Of a stretch of 64,000 nt of DNA, positions 33,766 to 48,099 are shown piece by piece. Source of the stretch: Diatrype stigma (lineage: Eukaryota > Ascomycota > Sordariomycetes > Xylariales > Diatrypaceae); contig JAKJXP020000062.1 of assembly GCA_022225965.2 (NCBI GenBank), forward strand, positions 124,001 through 188,000. The letters are read 5' to 3'. The number at the start of each line of letters is the position of its first letter. Within the stretch, counting starts at the first letter, position 1. The notes under the pieces were generated by a model. It was given only the letters and a program-made list of their open reading frames with translations. It searched no databases and was not told the origin of the DNA. The position numbers and the translations under genes are program-made.

Positions 33766-35265
33766 CCTTGGAAGGTGTCAGGTCAGGGCATGAATAAGGA
33801 CTTGGGGGTCAAGGAAAGGGCGTCCCGAGAAGGGGCGTTCCGAGAAAGGATGTTCCGAGTGCACTGCGGTGTGCGGGGAATTACTCCCACGCAAGTCCAC
33901 CGTCGACACTGAAGTTAGCGGTTGACAAGTTCCATTGGCATTGAAAGTTGTCGTTCTTGACAGTACGCGACAACAAACCGAATGGTGTGACGATGTTGTC
34001 GTGGGTTATGAAGGGAGGGAAAAAAGAGGGGTGTGAATGAACAATGACGAAAATGAAGGCGGGCGATCTTGGAATTGGAGATTGTCGATTGTCGGTGCGG
34101 AGGAAAGCGCTAGGTGCGAGGCGTGTATGTGGTATTTGGGATCGGGGGGTATCCGGGTATCAGGTATGCATACAGTATACGCAGCATATCGCAACAGAGT
34201 ACCGTATATGTAGGCAGGCACAGGCAGTGGTAATGACCTGGAAGTAGTAACTACGTCGCTACACTACATACATCGGTGTCCAAACATGCAGGTGTTTTGT
34301 TTCCTTTGTTGAACTTTAATCTATTTCTGGTGTTTCGGGTTGCAGGTTCTAGCAGCTTTGCAAATAGACTTGTAACCCTTGCAGGTGACATCAGACCAAC
34401 ATGACCAGGTTGTAAACATCCAACGCAATGTGCGAATTGGTGAGGAATTTAGATACGATTACCGTAAGTACCTATGTAGGCAATTACCTGAGAACTCACC
34501 CAACAGCCTGGTGGATTTTGCGGTAATATTTACCCCATCGATCATGGATTATCAATCGATACTTACAGTCCGGACTTCTACTTTGCTGACCTTTGACTAA
34601 CAACTACCATGTACCTACCATGGCTGTTCCCACCAACGAACTCTCCGAATTGATCGAGCCTGACCTCATAGCTGGTAACTATCCGGCATCCGGTCTTCGG
34701 TCTTAGCTGCGATGTAACGAGGATGCAACCCGAGGAACATCCGATCTCGTTCGCGTGGCTTCTCGGACCAGTGGGGGGATACCCATCATATCAGGTAGCA
34801 TGTGTAAGACCGCGGTCTGTTAGTCAAAGTGAGACCTCGGATTCCAGGTTTGATGACAACCACGAGATGGTCTGACGTGACTGCCGAATAACCAGTTGAT
34901 TTCCGCAGGATATAGGTACATATATATACCTGGCTCATCACAATACCTTGCCCTATGATATGACTGTAGCAATTCGTGGATGCAATTCCCACGCGTTCCC
35001 CTGGGAACTCAAAATACCGTGATAGTACGTACCAGGTCACGTGGGTCTGCCACTGCTCCGGTAAGCTGAAGGTGTCTTGGACTCTTGGGCGTGGGTGTTA
35101 TGCATTTAAAGCGGCTCCCTCCATCCAGATCCGTGGGGTGTGGGGGCTGAGAGGCGTGGAGGCTTAAGTGCTGGAGCATGAGCTGGCTCGTGCTGGCTAC
35201 CTACCTAGGTATGTTAAGTAAGTTAGTGCAGGTGGCGGCTGGCCCTACCGCAGGCCCACAGCCAG

Positions 35266-35273
35266 CCAATCGG
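35266..35273 (+). promoter_or_regulatory. CCAAT box upstream of QCR7
   Basis: CCAATCGG lies about 250 bases before the QCR7 start. CCAAT boxes bound by the HAP complex are known to control respiratory genes in fungi; the link here rests only on the match and position. Confidence 0.35.
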
Positions 35274-35519
35274 AGCCTATGCATTTGAGGGAATTCCCGG
35301 TCTGCGGCTGCTCACGGGCGGTTGCTGTAAAAAGAACGCATGCAGGAAACCAGGATATGACACAATCGGGCGACGGAAACGATTTGATTGAGCCTCACCA
35401 CCTGCACCACCAAAAGCTTCCAACCAGTTACTAGTCTGACCAACACCTTCCATACGTAGATCGACCACGACACCCGCCGCCTACCGCACACACCGCACCA
35501 CGACACAACCGGTCTCACG

Positions 35520-36261
35520 ATGGCCTCCTACCCGTCCCTCGCTCCCTTCGTCCTCCAGCGGCCCTGGCTGTTGCGCCTCCTGAAGCCTATTTCGAACTGG
35601 TACACCAACGCCGCCGGGTACCGCAGACTCGGACTACGGTAATTCCACCCCCTCTTTCGAGACAGACGGGAAATAAGGAACGAACGAAGAATTGGGTATC
35701 CACGAGGGTTTTTGACGGGGTTATTGACTGACCCCCCAAACAACAGAGCCGACGACCTGATCATCGAGGAGAACGAAACCGTCCTCAAGGCGCTGAAGCG
35801 CCTCCCGCCCCAGGAGTCCTACGACCGCGTCTACCGCATACGCCGCGCCTTCCAGGCCAGCACCATCCACCAGCTGCTGCCCAAGGACCAGTGGACGAAG
35901 CCCGAGGAGGTACGCTTTCTATTGCTTGATCGATTCCATTTATCGCAGACGGTTGCCCTTGTCCCCCCCCCTCCCACATACCCAGAGATACCCCAGTCGG
36001 ACCCCTCTAGTCAGGATGAAGGGAGAGACCGTTACGTACGGATGCAGATTGGATGATTGATCTGTGGTTGGAAAAATGAGCTTGTTCATGTGCAATTGTG
36101 CAATTGGACGATGTATCATGTTTATCTACGCATATATGTACATACTGACATGACGGAACTCGCAGGACGTCCCCTACCTCCGGCCCATCCTCGATCAGCT
36201 GGCCGCCGAGGAGGCCGAGAAGAAGGCCCTGGACTCGTTGACCGTCGTACGGAACCACTAA
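35520..36261 (+). CDS. QCR7: Cytochrome bc1 complex subunit 7 (14 kDa), 3 exons
   Basis: Exons are 35520-35638, 35747-35909 and 36166-36261, with all junctions in phase, giving 125 residues, the normal size for this subunit. The protein begins [17 protein letters not shown], has [18 protein letters not shown] across the first junction, then [30 protein letters not shown] and a C-terminal helical [17 protein letters not shown]. These are the conserved blocks of the ubiquinol-cytochrome c reductase 14 kDa subunit, a matrix-side component of respiratory complex III needed for its assembly around cytochrome b. Introns use GTAATT and GTACGC donors and AACAG and CGCAG acceptors. No cleavable presequence is expected for this subunit. 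Confidence 0.95.
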
Positions 36262-37958
36262 ACCCAACATGCCGTACCTACGTACCTACTACCTGCCGCC
36301 CGTTCGATCATTCGCGCCTCCTGAGCTGAGCTGAGCTGCAAGGCCTGTGGAGAGTTATGTGGGAAAGGAGGGTGGAAAGAGAGAAGATGAAGCAGTAGCC
36401 GCGTCCGCGCGCGTGCTATCGTGCGGGATGGGTAACGGTTACGGACTTTGTACAAATAAGCTAGTTGCGCCGTTAGAAAACAAAGCCGAGATACTAAAAA
36501 CACCATATAGACGGGGGATGATACCACTACCACCACTGCCATCGCCACCGCCATGTCTAATTCTGACTGGATCACACGTCTGCTGCACACTGGTAGTTGT
36601 CTCCATTCTTGTGGCGTTATTTTTGCTGCTGATCAAGGGGTCTGATCCATCGGCAAATCTGTTATGACCACCCAATTCTTTATCAGATACATACGCGAGG
36701 TCGAGAGCGTACCATCGCTTTGTTCCTTACAGAAGCCAACTACCTGACACAGAGGGTTTCAGTTGCGCTTTTGATGCATCGTAGTCCGCGGTCCATATCG
36801 CGCGGAGCTTGCCAAGGCGTAGGTGAAAAGCAGAGGGTGCGATGAAAAGGCCCTGAAGAGATTGCATGTGTACTATGCATTAGGGTTTTTTGCGGCGCCT
36901 TCACTCAACTCACCACCCTCCCAACCCAAGGCGGGTGAAGGCTCCATACATATACGCACGATGTTTTGAAAAAACCCATGAATGTCTATGAACCTAGCCT
37001 AACCCGACCTGACATATAACCCCTTTCCCGATGTGTCCCCCCTTCCCCTTCCCCTTCCCCTTTCCTTCATCTTTTGCCTATCTCCCTATCATGCGGTTTC
37101 CACGCAATACTGCCAAGACACGAACACAAAAATCAATCAGCCAGCGGGTTGATAGGAGGTAAGAAATATGTATGTCAGGCAGGCTATCATTTTTTTGATC
37201 TCCAACAAAAAAAGAAAAGGTCACCAAGAAATTTCCAGCCAGCCGCACACATACAGTCCGTTCAAAACAAATCCCGAGCACGCCCACGATCACACTCATG
37301 CTCACGCCCACGCATACGCATACGCACACCCCGAGCGCCATCACGCCTTCCCTTTCGCATGTACAAGTGTATAGCCAGCAGCCCCAGCTGCAATATGTAC
37401 CCTAACCAGTGGAATTTCCCCACTCTTGCAGTGATAGCGTTTCTCCTAAACGCCGATACTGGAAGCGAGTCCGAATATCTAGGCATGCCGATCGCCACAG
37501 GCTTCCCAGGACAGGAATAGGGGGTAAGGGATTGAGATGGGATAGTGTGCACATAGGCATATGCATGCTTTTCGGTAGACATCACATCTGGGAACGTCGG
37601 CGGCACAAGAAGCATAAACATCCCATTAGTCTCAATATGCTACCCTGCCCGCCAGAGGCCGACATTGCGGCTTATAGACCATGTTGGGTGAACAGAAGAA
37701 TCCATCCGTTTCCAAAAACTCCTCGTTGGCCGTTAGTTGGATGACGGCCGTCTTTTGACGTATCTGTTGTGTGTGCGTATCATGAATTCTTCGTACAATT
37801 ATTACGTTCCCTGGCCATGTTTGAACACTTGCCGCTCATGAAGATCGGCTAAAAAAAGATCGGTACACTGAAGATGCGAATGTTAGACAAGAAAGGATGC
37901 GGGTTCTTCGAGAACCACCACGTCGCAGTGGGACGGCGCAGAAATCCAGATTCGCTGT
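36262..37958. other. Intergenic between QCR7 and ANP1
   Basis: No gene is supported. C-rich CCCCTTCCCCTT repeats lie at about 37038-37062 and an alternating (ACGCATACGC)-like stretch at 37300-37330. Confidence 0.5.
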
Positions 37959-39478
<1,520 letters not shown>

Positions 39479-41514
39479 GATGAGCTCTTCGGGTGGCCCC
39501 TAGACACCACCCTCGAGGTCTAGAGAATGGAGAATTCGAGGGGTCGAGGGGTCGAGGGAGCGGACGACAGGCTCCAGTATCGCGAAATGGGCGACGGCGG
39601 AGCTTCGCGCGAACAGGCGTTGGCGTAAATTGCGATGTGGTGCGATTGAGACGCCTTCGAGGTGTTGTCGGGATTTTCTGTTGTTGACGAGATTGGACGG
39701 ACGTGACGGTCGCAAGGGGCAGGCCAGTCCGGGGGAGACAATTATGTCGCTATTACTCTAATGTAAGACCAGGGCGGCTATGTCAAATATGCTTAACGTT
39801 GTAGCGGATATTAAACCAGGCCAATCTAATAGAGAAAAGAAGAAGATTCGTCGCCCTATGTGTTTTCAACCAAAAGCCACTCCTCGCGGATAAAGGGGGG
39901 GTGTATATTAGTGGTTTACGAGATCGGTCCCAAGGAAAATCAATAGGAAAATTGATAATGACGGCGGCGTGGCGTGGCGTGGCAAGGTTAGGTTTCGACT
40001 TGATTGATACAAGATGGAAAAGTTAGGACGGCACCGATGGGTGATGGCACTTGATGGCACTGGGGTGACGGACAAGCCAGACAACCTCAGGAAAGGGCAG
40101 CATTCGCATTAGCTGCAGGGCCCAGGGCAAAGCGGTTAGTGCTTGCGGTGCTAGCGGGTTAGTGCAACAGCCTCCGGAAAGTTGGAAAGCCTCCACGATT
40201 GTGCGTACTTGGGGTGCTTGTAGGTACCTGCTATAGTTGTGGTTATATGTACTTTAAAGGGGAGACGCAGCTCACTCGTGTTAAGAGGATAGTCGTAGTG
40301 AACGAAGTCCCTTAGCAAGTCCCCGCACTCCGTATTGGAGTACGGCGCAGATGTCAGGGATACAAGGCCACAGCTCTGTTAGGGTTTCATGTACCCGTCC
40401 TATCACATCTACCATACGTGTCTGCTGTGCCAGTGTGCCCAGGCGCAATCTTTTGTTGATGCGCCAAGCTCAGCTAAGCTATCCTGGATTGGCTCCTCCG
40501 TTAGATATCTACCTAGCTACCTGCCTAGGTATCATCCTACAACCTCCTTAACAAATGACCTCGGGATTTCTGTGAGTGCGAGCATTGGCTGCATTGGCGG
40601 CATTCCAGGTTGGTCCTTTCCGTGCAATTCGGTGGGAGCCAGGATCCGTTTAATAAGCTTACAAGTATCGTCAATTCCATACATACAGCTAGTTAAGCGT
40701 GCTATCTTTAGGGCTGCTAATTAGCGGTTAACAGATTGGTCTAGTCTACTACTCGCAAGTCGAGATTCATGCAAGTGGGAATGTGAACGACGAACACTGC
40801 GAATGTTTTGCAGCTATCCCGGCTATGTCCTACCATGACTGCAAGGTTATAACTAAATACATGGTAATACACTTCGATGCATCTACTTCCCTCATCAGTC
40901 ATCTTAACAATTGACAGTCAACAGTCGAGACCCGGAATTCCCCGAATGGGCCGGACAGCATGGCCCTGGCTAAGCGAGGTAGTATTATACTGGCATTAGG
41001 TAACTATGCAGTATAGGCGCTTAGCGTTCACGAATCAATCCAATTGTCCAGAATTTTGCCCTCAGAAGAATACTTCAGCAAATACTTCAGCAGTATCTCG
41101 AGTCAGTATGTTGACTTATTACCTACTAGTAGGTGTGCCTATCCTCATGATACCGCTGACAGCTGCCAGCGGAATTAAGCTCTGTCACGTAAATGGCCCG
41201 TCTCAAACGAGGTAATGATACATACCATGCCTGCCTTGGCCATCAGACTCACGTGTAATCAGTGCGTGGTTATATATAGTCCATGTCGGATCTGATCTCG
41301 CAACTTTGACATGAACCCTTGGTAAAGCATTAAAACCTTCGATATATATATGGATGCATATATCTAGGCAGTTGGTTCTTATGCTAGGTACTGCCCACCG
41401 TAATGACATCCCCGGATCGGCCACCATCGATCGACGACCTCGACTAACAACGGGACTAGGCAACCGCAACCATTGGTAAAATAACAAAGCAAGCTTATAA
41501 CCAGGGGCAGAATA
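39479..41514. other. Intergenic, no supported gene
   Basis: No gene was found. The base composition is normal up to about 41560, where the RIP-mutated block begins. Confidence 0.5.
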
Positions 41515-41531
41515 TGGATCCGGGCATTCCC

Positions 41532-41725
41532 TATAATGCCAAGAATCGGAAAATCGGAATATAAAATTCTAACAACTTAAAGCGCATAACTGTATTTAGC
41601 TTTAATTTAATAACGAATCCGGATTTTTAATATAATTTTAAATAAATTGCTAATAATAGTAATTTCTTAAGAATTTAAAAAATCGAACGTAAAAACATAA
41701 ATAATTATTTTTATAAATTAATGCT
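41532..41725 (+). repeat. Left LTR of Gypsy element (visible part)
   Basis: TATAATGCCAAGAATCGGAA begins a stretch that matches 57333-57525, differing mainly by C-to-T and G-to-A changes. Confidence 0.85.
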
Positions 41726-42013
41726 AATAACGCAAAATTTATCTTATTTTTTTACGAATTCTTTTTAATAATCGACGATAATAAAAAGCAACACTAATGC
41801 AAAAAAATAACCCAAAGGCGTTTCGATTTAAAGCGGCACTTTTGCCGAATCCTTTATAAATACAAAAGCCGCTTAAAAAAACGGCATATTATACGAACTT
41901 TTCGACAGAAAATTCGAAAATATCGAACGAAAAAATACCTCGATAAAAAATAATTTAAACTATTTAATAAATAAAGTTATAAAAATAACTACGCATTTTA
42001 ATATTAAACTTAA

Positions 42014-42273
42014 TGTTACGTAATACAGTAGTTCCTAGGATTACTCAGTATTACGTACCCTTACCTAGTACTGTCAAGGACTATATAAAAGTCCTTAGAG
42101 TTCTTAGTACTTTATAGCAATTTATGCTTTTATTACTTCATAACTTTACCCCTATACTGGTGATAAGTAGTACTGAGCACTGCATAGCGGTGCTGTGCCC
42201 CTATATACAGTCGACGTTATCGACGCCGCCGGCACTCCTAGCTAGAAGCAGGGAGTCCGGAACGTCCATAACA
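42014..42273 (+). mobile_element. Solo LTR with perfect 5 bp target duplication
   Basis: This 260-base stretch starts TGTTACGTAATACAG and ends CGTCCATAACA, so it has the TG...CA ends with a TGTTA/TAACA inverted pair. CTTAA flanks it on both sides (42009-42013 and 42274-42278). A CTATATAAAAG promoter-like box is at about 42083. Its GC content is ordinary while the sequence around it is heavily RIP-mutated. It is what remains after recombination between the two LTRs of a retrotransposon. Confidence 0.9.
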
Positions 42274-42278
42274 CTTAA

Positions 42279-43530
42279 AGGCAAAAAAATTAAAATATCG
42301 AATTAATAATTTCGTTAAAAAAGCAAATGGATTTAATAATAATAATAACAGCTTATATTTAATACCAAAAAAACGGTTACCGTCGGTAATGTAAAATCGT
42401 TAATTGGTTTTCATAAACCGCCCGAATTTAATTAAAACCAATATATGCCATATATGTAATATTTATTTTATTACAATAAATCGCAAATAAAACAAATTAA
42501 TATAATATATATGCCGTTTATTATAAATCATATTTAAAATCCGTAACAAAAACGAATAAAAAAAATATGGCTTTCGATTATATTCCTAAATAATATTACG
42601 GAAATAAGCCATACCAAAACGAAAAATAAAATAACGATATTTTCAAATTTCCGTTTAATTTAGGCCGACGGTTAAATTCTGGAAAAATTAAAAAAAATCC
42701 AAAAACGCTTTTTAATAATACTAATTCCATACGATCTTTAAACATACCGAATTATAAACGAACTTATCGGCGATTTTTAATAAATAAAAATATATATTCG
42801 CAATAATAAATTAAATTAAATAACGTTCGTAAAATATATTTTTTAAATTTTAAACGATTATAATGCCCTTTCGAAAGCGTTAATTTATTTCGTAACGTTA
42901 TTTCCGTATTAAAATAAAAATATATTAAACTTTACAAAACGCATTCGCAAAGCCTTCTATAAAATGCCGAAAAATATTCGTAATAGCTATTATACAAAAA
43001 GAATCCTTATCGATACGTTACGTAATAACCTATTTAATATATGGCTAATTCTTAATAATCGATTCGAAAATTTTAATAACGCATAAAAAATCGAAATAAT
43101 TATTTAATAGGCCGAATTAATTATTTATTAAGCGATTAAAAAAAAGATTTACGGTATTTTTTCGGTTATCGTTTAATTTTTAAAAAAAGCAACGTTATTT
43201 TATAACTTAACCGTTATAAGGGCTATATAAACCAAATCCGGCATAATCCAATTAAAACCTTTAAATATAATAATTATTATACCTTAAGACGTAAGGTTTA
43301 AAGAAATTACCGATTTTCGTAATAAAAGCCGTGACGTTTACGCCGTAACCGAATAAGGCTTCGCCGTAAAAGCCGAAAATAATAAGTACTTTAATTATAA
43401 CAAATAAAATCATTAAGCCAAAAACTATAAAATAAAAGCGAAATTTCTAAAAGATATATAATACGTAAATACAAATAAAGAAATTACTTTTAAAGAAATC
43501 CTATATTAAAAAGTTATTAATAATAAATTC
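42279..43530 (+). pseudogene. Gypsy gag relic with zinc knuckle
   Basis: No open frame survives. At 43387-43440 the translation reads YFNYNK, stop, NH, stop, AKNYKIKA, the C-x2-C-x4-H-x4-C nucleic-acid-binding knuckle of gag with all three Cys turned into Tyr. TGC or TGT to TAC or TAT is a G-to-A change, the RIP product on one strand. Confidence 0.75.
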
Positions 43531-43739
43531 CGGTTAGCTTTTAATAAGTTTAAAAGAAATAAACGGCCTTGCATACATTTTGCTAACGCCGAAAATAATA
43601 ACGAAAACGATTTCGAAAAAGATTCCGCCGAATAATTACAAAATAACGAAAAATTCGATTATAACCTTAACGAATTTCTTAAATAATTCGAAAATAACAA
43701 ATAAAAGCGTCGCGTTTATTTAATAAAAATAAACGCCGA

Positions 43740-45369
43740 CAATAAATTATTCCTTAATAAAGATAAATCTTTACGAAAAGGATACTGTAAAAATCATAAC
43801 CTTTTCTTTACGGAAATAATCGACGAAAATAAATTCATAATTTTTTTAAATTACGAATATACTTCTTATTATATTTTCAAATCGATAGCAGCTACGTTAA
43901 AAATATATAATTCCTCGAAATCGTTAATAATATAAAAAATTAAAGGCATAAAACCGAAGATTTTGCATAACGTAATAATTACCGCCCGATTTTTAATGCC
44001 CGGTAATAATATTATCCCGTTTCGAATATTAACGGGAATTATTCTTAACAGCATTTTTCCCGATAACTTAACCCTTAAGAAAAATCTATTTTATAAGCTG
44101 GATATACATTATTAAAAACAAAAAATTATTTTAATTAAAATTACCGAAAGGCCCATAATTTATTTAATCGCTTTATTACGCATTTTTTACGTTTTCGAAA
44201 CGGCTTACGTAATAGCCGAATTTAATTTAATAATCTGGCATAAATTTATTTTAACGAATAATAAGGCCATTAATAAATACCTTTTATAATACGTTTATAA
44301 TTTTATAAAACTATTCGGATTCGCTTTAAAAAAAGTTATTACAAATATACGCATTCGTTATTATATCGATATTAAAAATCATAAATCCATTAAATTCCTT
44401 TTATATCGATATAGCCCTATTTAATTTCGGGCATTCCGTAAATTCATTAAAAAGCATTTAGAAATAATTATACGTATCGATACGAATTTGTAAAATTCGC
44501 TTGCGTTATTTATATTTAAAAAAATACCGAATTAAATAACGAAGCCTAATAAATTCAATAAAAACGTAATATAACGATTTTGTTATAATTATCGGAAACT
44601 TAATAAAATCCAATAAAAAATCGCTTATTCGTTTTTTAACGCAATAAATAAAATCCAATAAACGACCGGATATTATTGGTATTATTTTATCGATTTTAAA
44701 AATAGCTTTTAATAAATTAAAATTTACGAATTAAATATCAAAAAAATCGTTTTTGTAATTTCATTTAGCATTTACGAATAATTAATAATGCTTTTCGAAT
44801 TTTATAACGTTTCGGTAATTTTTTAAGCATTAATAAAAAAAATCCTCGAATTATTTCGCGAATTTATTTCGAATATGCTAAATAATATGGCCGTATAAAC
44901 TAATATATCCGAATAACTTTACGAATATATATTTGCCTTATTTAAAAGGCTTTTTAATTACGAAATAATTGTAAACCTAACGAAATCCTTAATATTCATT
45001 AAAAAAAGAATTTTCTTAGGCTTTGTAATTTCCAAAAAGAAAATCGAAACCGATTCGATTAAAATCGCGGTTATTCGAAATAAATCCAAGCCGATAATAA
45101 TAATCGAAATTTAAACGTTTATAAATGTCGCCGGTTATTTACGGCATTTAATTAATAAGTATTTAAAAATTGCTGGATTATTTATAACCTTTATAAGCGA
45201 TTCGAAAAACGAACGTATCGAATTATTTCTTAAAGCCATAACAAATTAAAAAGTAATTCGCAAAATAATTATAATAACGCCCGTAATTCGGAAATTTAAT
45301 TAATATCGTTCGATTATTTTCGAAATAAACGTTTCGTAATAATTCGTTAATATAATATTATTATTCTAA
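43740..45369 (+). pseudogene. Gypsy pol relic, part 1: protease, RT, RNase H start
   Basis: Protease-like sequence lies around 43780-44080. The RT begins at about 44574 with FCYNYRKLNKI, passes FVISFSIYE and LIMLFEFYN (about 44750-44820) and continues through FLGFVISKKKI, then the connection GYLRHLINKYLKIAGLF (about 45131-45185). The RNase H begins with FEINVS (about 45318-45335), the counterpart of LETDAS. The frame then breaks at the nested insertion at 45370. Confidence 0.8.
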
Positions 45370-45472
45370 TCGGAGGTTATTTTATAAAGGTGGTATAATA
45401 CGGAAATTATGTCCAGAAATTCAGGCTTGGGAAATATTTCGAGCGTTTTCGCTTGCGATTAGTCGGACCCGC
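45370..45472 (+). repeat. Left inverted end of nested element
   Basis: It contains AAAGGTGGTATAATACGG, AAATTCAGGCTTGGGAAATA and GTTTTCGCTTGCGATTA. It matches the reverse complement of 55288-55389 with mostly G/A differences. Confidence 0.9.
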
Positions 45473-45769
45473 TGCGTTCGCTTTAACGACTAATTAAGCC
45501 AGTTAGCTCCGTTTTGCCAGCTAATTAATTTTTACCCCTTATAAGTATTATATATAAACAATAACAAGACCCATTTATTTTATACGTACGGCCAATAATA
45601 TTATTACATTTCCGGATTTTATTTAAGTTTGTTTTAATTTATTCGTAATTTATTTCGATTTGCTTTAATTTATTTATAGCCTTTCCGTAATTTGCTTTAA
45701 TTTGTTCGTATATTTTATTATATTATTAAACCATTCCAGCTTTTTTTAGAAATTTTTTCATTTTTTTTT

Positions 45770-46095
45770 GCAATCCATCCGCGGTATATTACGATTTTTT
45801 CATTTTTACCCGTAATCTATCCGCAATGCATTACGACCTTTTTATTTTTATTTATAATTCATTCGCAATATATTACGACCTTTTTATTTTTATTCGCAAT
45901 CCATTTGCAATATATTACGATTTTTTTATTTTTATCCGTAATTCATTTGCAATGCATTACGACTTTTTTATTTTTATTCGTAATTTATCCGTAATGCATT
46001 ACGATTTTTTTATTTTTATTCGCAATTCATTCGCAATGCATTACGGCCCTTTCGAATTTTATACGTAACTTATTCGCAATACGTTACGGCTTTTT
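45770..46095. repeat. 42 bp minisatellite, about 8 units
   Basis: The ATTACG motif recurs at 42-base steps (45789, 45831, 45873, 45915, 45957, 45999, 46041, 46083), each unit ending TGCATTACGACTTTTTTATT or near. Because 42 is a multiple of three it makes an open frame of 14-residue repeats (MHYDFFIFIRNSFA); I treat that frame as a by-product. Confidence 0.95.
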
Positions 46096-46489
46096 CGAAT
46101 TTTATGCGCGACTTATGCATAATTCTTTTAAATTTTATACGTAGCCTTTTCGTTATAATATAACGCATTATAAGTTTTTCGAAACCTATTTGCGACTTAT
46201 ATATAACTTTTTCGAGTTTTATTAATATAAATTATTTTACGAATTCTAAGGTTTGTTATGCTTATTAATAATTTTAGCTATTAAATTAATTTATTTATAA
46301 ACGATATTTATATATTTTTATTTAAAAATGCCTTTTTTGTTGCAATTATATTTTATAAAACGTATATATGCTTATGTTTTTATTTCGAATTAATATTAAC
46401 TTTATTTTATTATATAAGCATTTTATTTTTATATCGCGGTAAATAATTTTTTTCGTATTGCCTTTAAATATGCAGTTTTTTAATTTCCT

Positions 46490-47130
46490 AGTTCTTTTTA
46501 GTTTGGTTTTTTCTAGCCAGCTTTTTTCCAGCCAGCTTTTTTTTAGCCAGTTCCTTTTTAATTAGCTTCTTTCTAGCCAGTTCCTTTTTAGCCAGTTCCT
46601 CTTTAGCCAATTCCTTTTTAATCAGCTCCTATCCAGCCGGTTCCTTTTTAATTAGCTCCTTTTCAGTTAGCTCCTTAGCAGCCGGCTTCTTTTTAGCCGG
46701 CTTTTCTTTAGCTAGTTTTTTTCCAGTTGGCTTCTTAATAGCTGGCTTCTTAATAAGTGGCTCCTTAATAAGTGGCTCTTTAATAAGTAGCTTATTAATT
46801 TTTGGCTTATTAGTTTTTGGCTTTTTAATAATTAGCTTATTAATCTTTGGATTTTTAATAGCCAGCTTTTTAATTTTAGTCCTTAGCTTATTTTTATCCG
46901 ACTTTTTATTTTTTAATAATTTAATTACGTCATTTGCTTAAATCCAATCGACGTCGCATAAATTTAACCTACGAAATGCTTAGTAATATGTATTATCGTA
47001 ATAAATAGGTTCAGAATAATTTATTTCGCATAGCTGCCGCTCGTTTTAAATAACATATTATTTAACGAAACCACCGGTTGCGGCGACGTTATTAAAAAAA
47101 ACCGTCGCAAATTCCGACATTATTTAATTT
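46490..47130 (-). pseudogene. Minus-strand relic with KKxLA-type Lys-rich repeats
   Basis: Read on the minus strand from about 47125, the translation gives NNVAATGGFVK, NERQLCEINYSEPIYYDN, RRLNLCDVDWI and DVIKLLKNKKSDKNKLRTK, then a long tail of degenerate 6-residue units such as KKELAK, KKPAIK and KEPLIK (46497-46880, about 18-base period). The repeated tail is basic and Lys-rich as in DNA-binding or nucleolar tails. RIP stops interrupt it. I do not recognise the N-terminal part. It lies inside the nested element, divergent from the helicase. Confidence 0.5.
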
Positions 47131-48099
47131 ACGGGCCAAATTAAATTTTAATAATAATACGTTTTAGTTAAATTTAAAAAACGAATCGATATTATAAATC
47201 CTTTTTTAAATTTAATTTTATTTTATTTTTAATTATTATTTGTTTTTTTTATTTTTTGTTATTTTAAGCTTTTTAAATCCATTAATAAAATAATTTTCCA
47301 GTTTAATATTACCAAAAATACGGTTACGCCAATATATTTAGCTTGTTTTTTTATCGTTTTCATTATTTTTTAATCCGATTATGGCATCATTTATTTTTTA
47401 ACCGCATAATAAGCCGCATAATAAGCCGCATAATCGCCCGTTTAATCGAGCTATTCGAATTATTCGTATTTTTGCTTCGATTAGTTATTACGTAACGCCT
47501 AAACGTATATCGACGTTAATATTAAAATTAACGCTATAATTTTTCTAGCTGTAACATATTAGCCTTAATCGTAATTTATAGGCTTCTTTCGATTTTTCGT
47601 TTTTTTTATTTTTTAAGCGAATTCGAACGCGGGAACGAAAACGATTTCGAATATATAATTATGCGTTTTTTCGAATAGTTAAACGTAAATAATAATAACA
47701 AATTCGATTTCCAAAATATCGTAATTTCGACGAAAAGTCGGTATAATATAAAGGCAACAATTAAGAGTTTACGTTATTTCTTAAAGACGTAGCTATTAAA
47801 AAACGATTCGATAAAGCTTTAAAAGCGGAGCAAATATATTTTTGCCCGCGTTATTAATATAAATAATTCGACGTTAAGCTATTAAGCATAAATATTTATA
47901 TTACTTATTAAATAAAGGATAATAAGAAATTAATAAACGAGCCTTTTTATTTTTTTGCTGGCAATAATTTAAATTTTAATAACGTTCCTTTTTAGCTTAT
48001 TCCGTTTAAAGCAATTAAAAAGCTATTTATTATAAGAATTTATATTATAATTAATGTTTTTATTATTCGTTTTATTATTATATAATTTAATTAATTAAT

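Larger units (their letters stand above)
33370..35519. other. Intergenic, no supported gene
   Basis: A tandem AAGGTATC run is listed separately. No other gene or RNA was found. The stretch just before 35520 is the QCR7 promoter. Confidence 0.5.

Noticed and set aside
45826..46068. Open frame of 80 codons with MHYDFFIFIRN repeats
   Set aside because: It is created by a 42-base minisatellite in frame, within a RIP-mutated transposon; base composition explains it.
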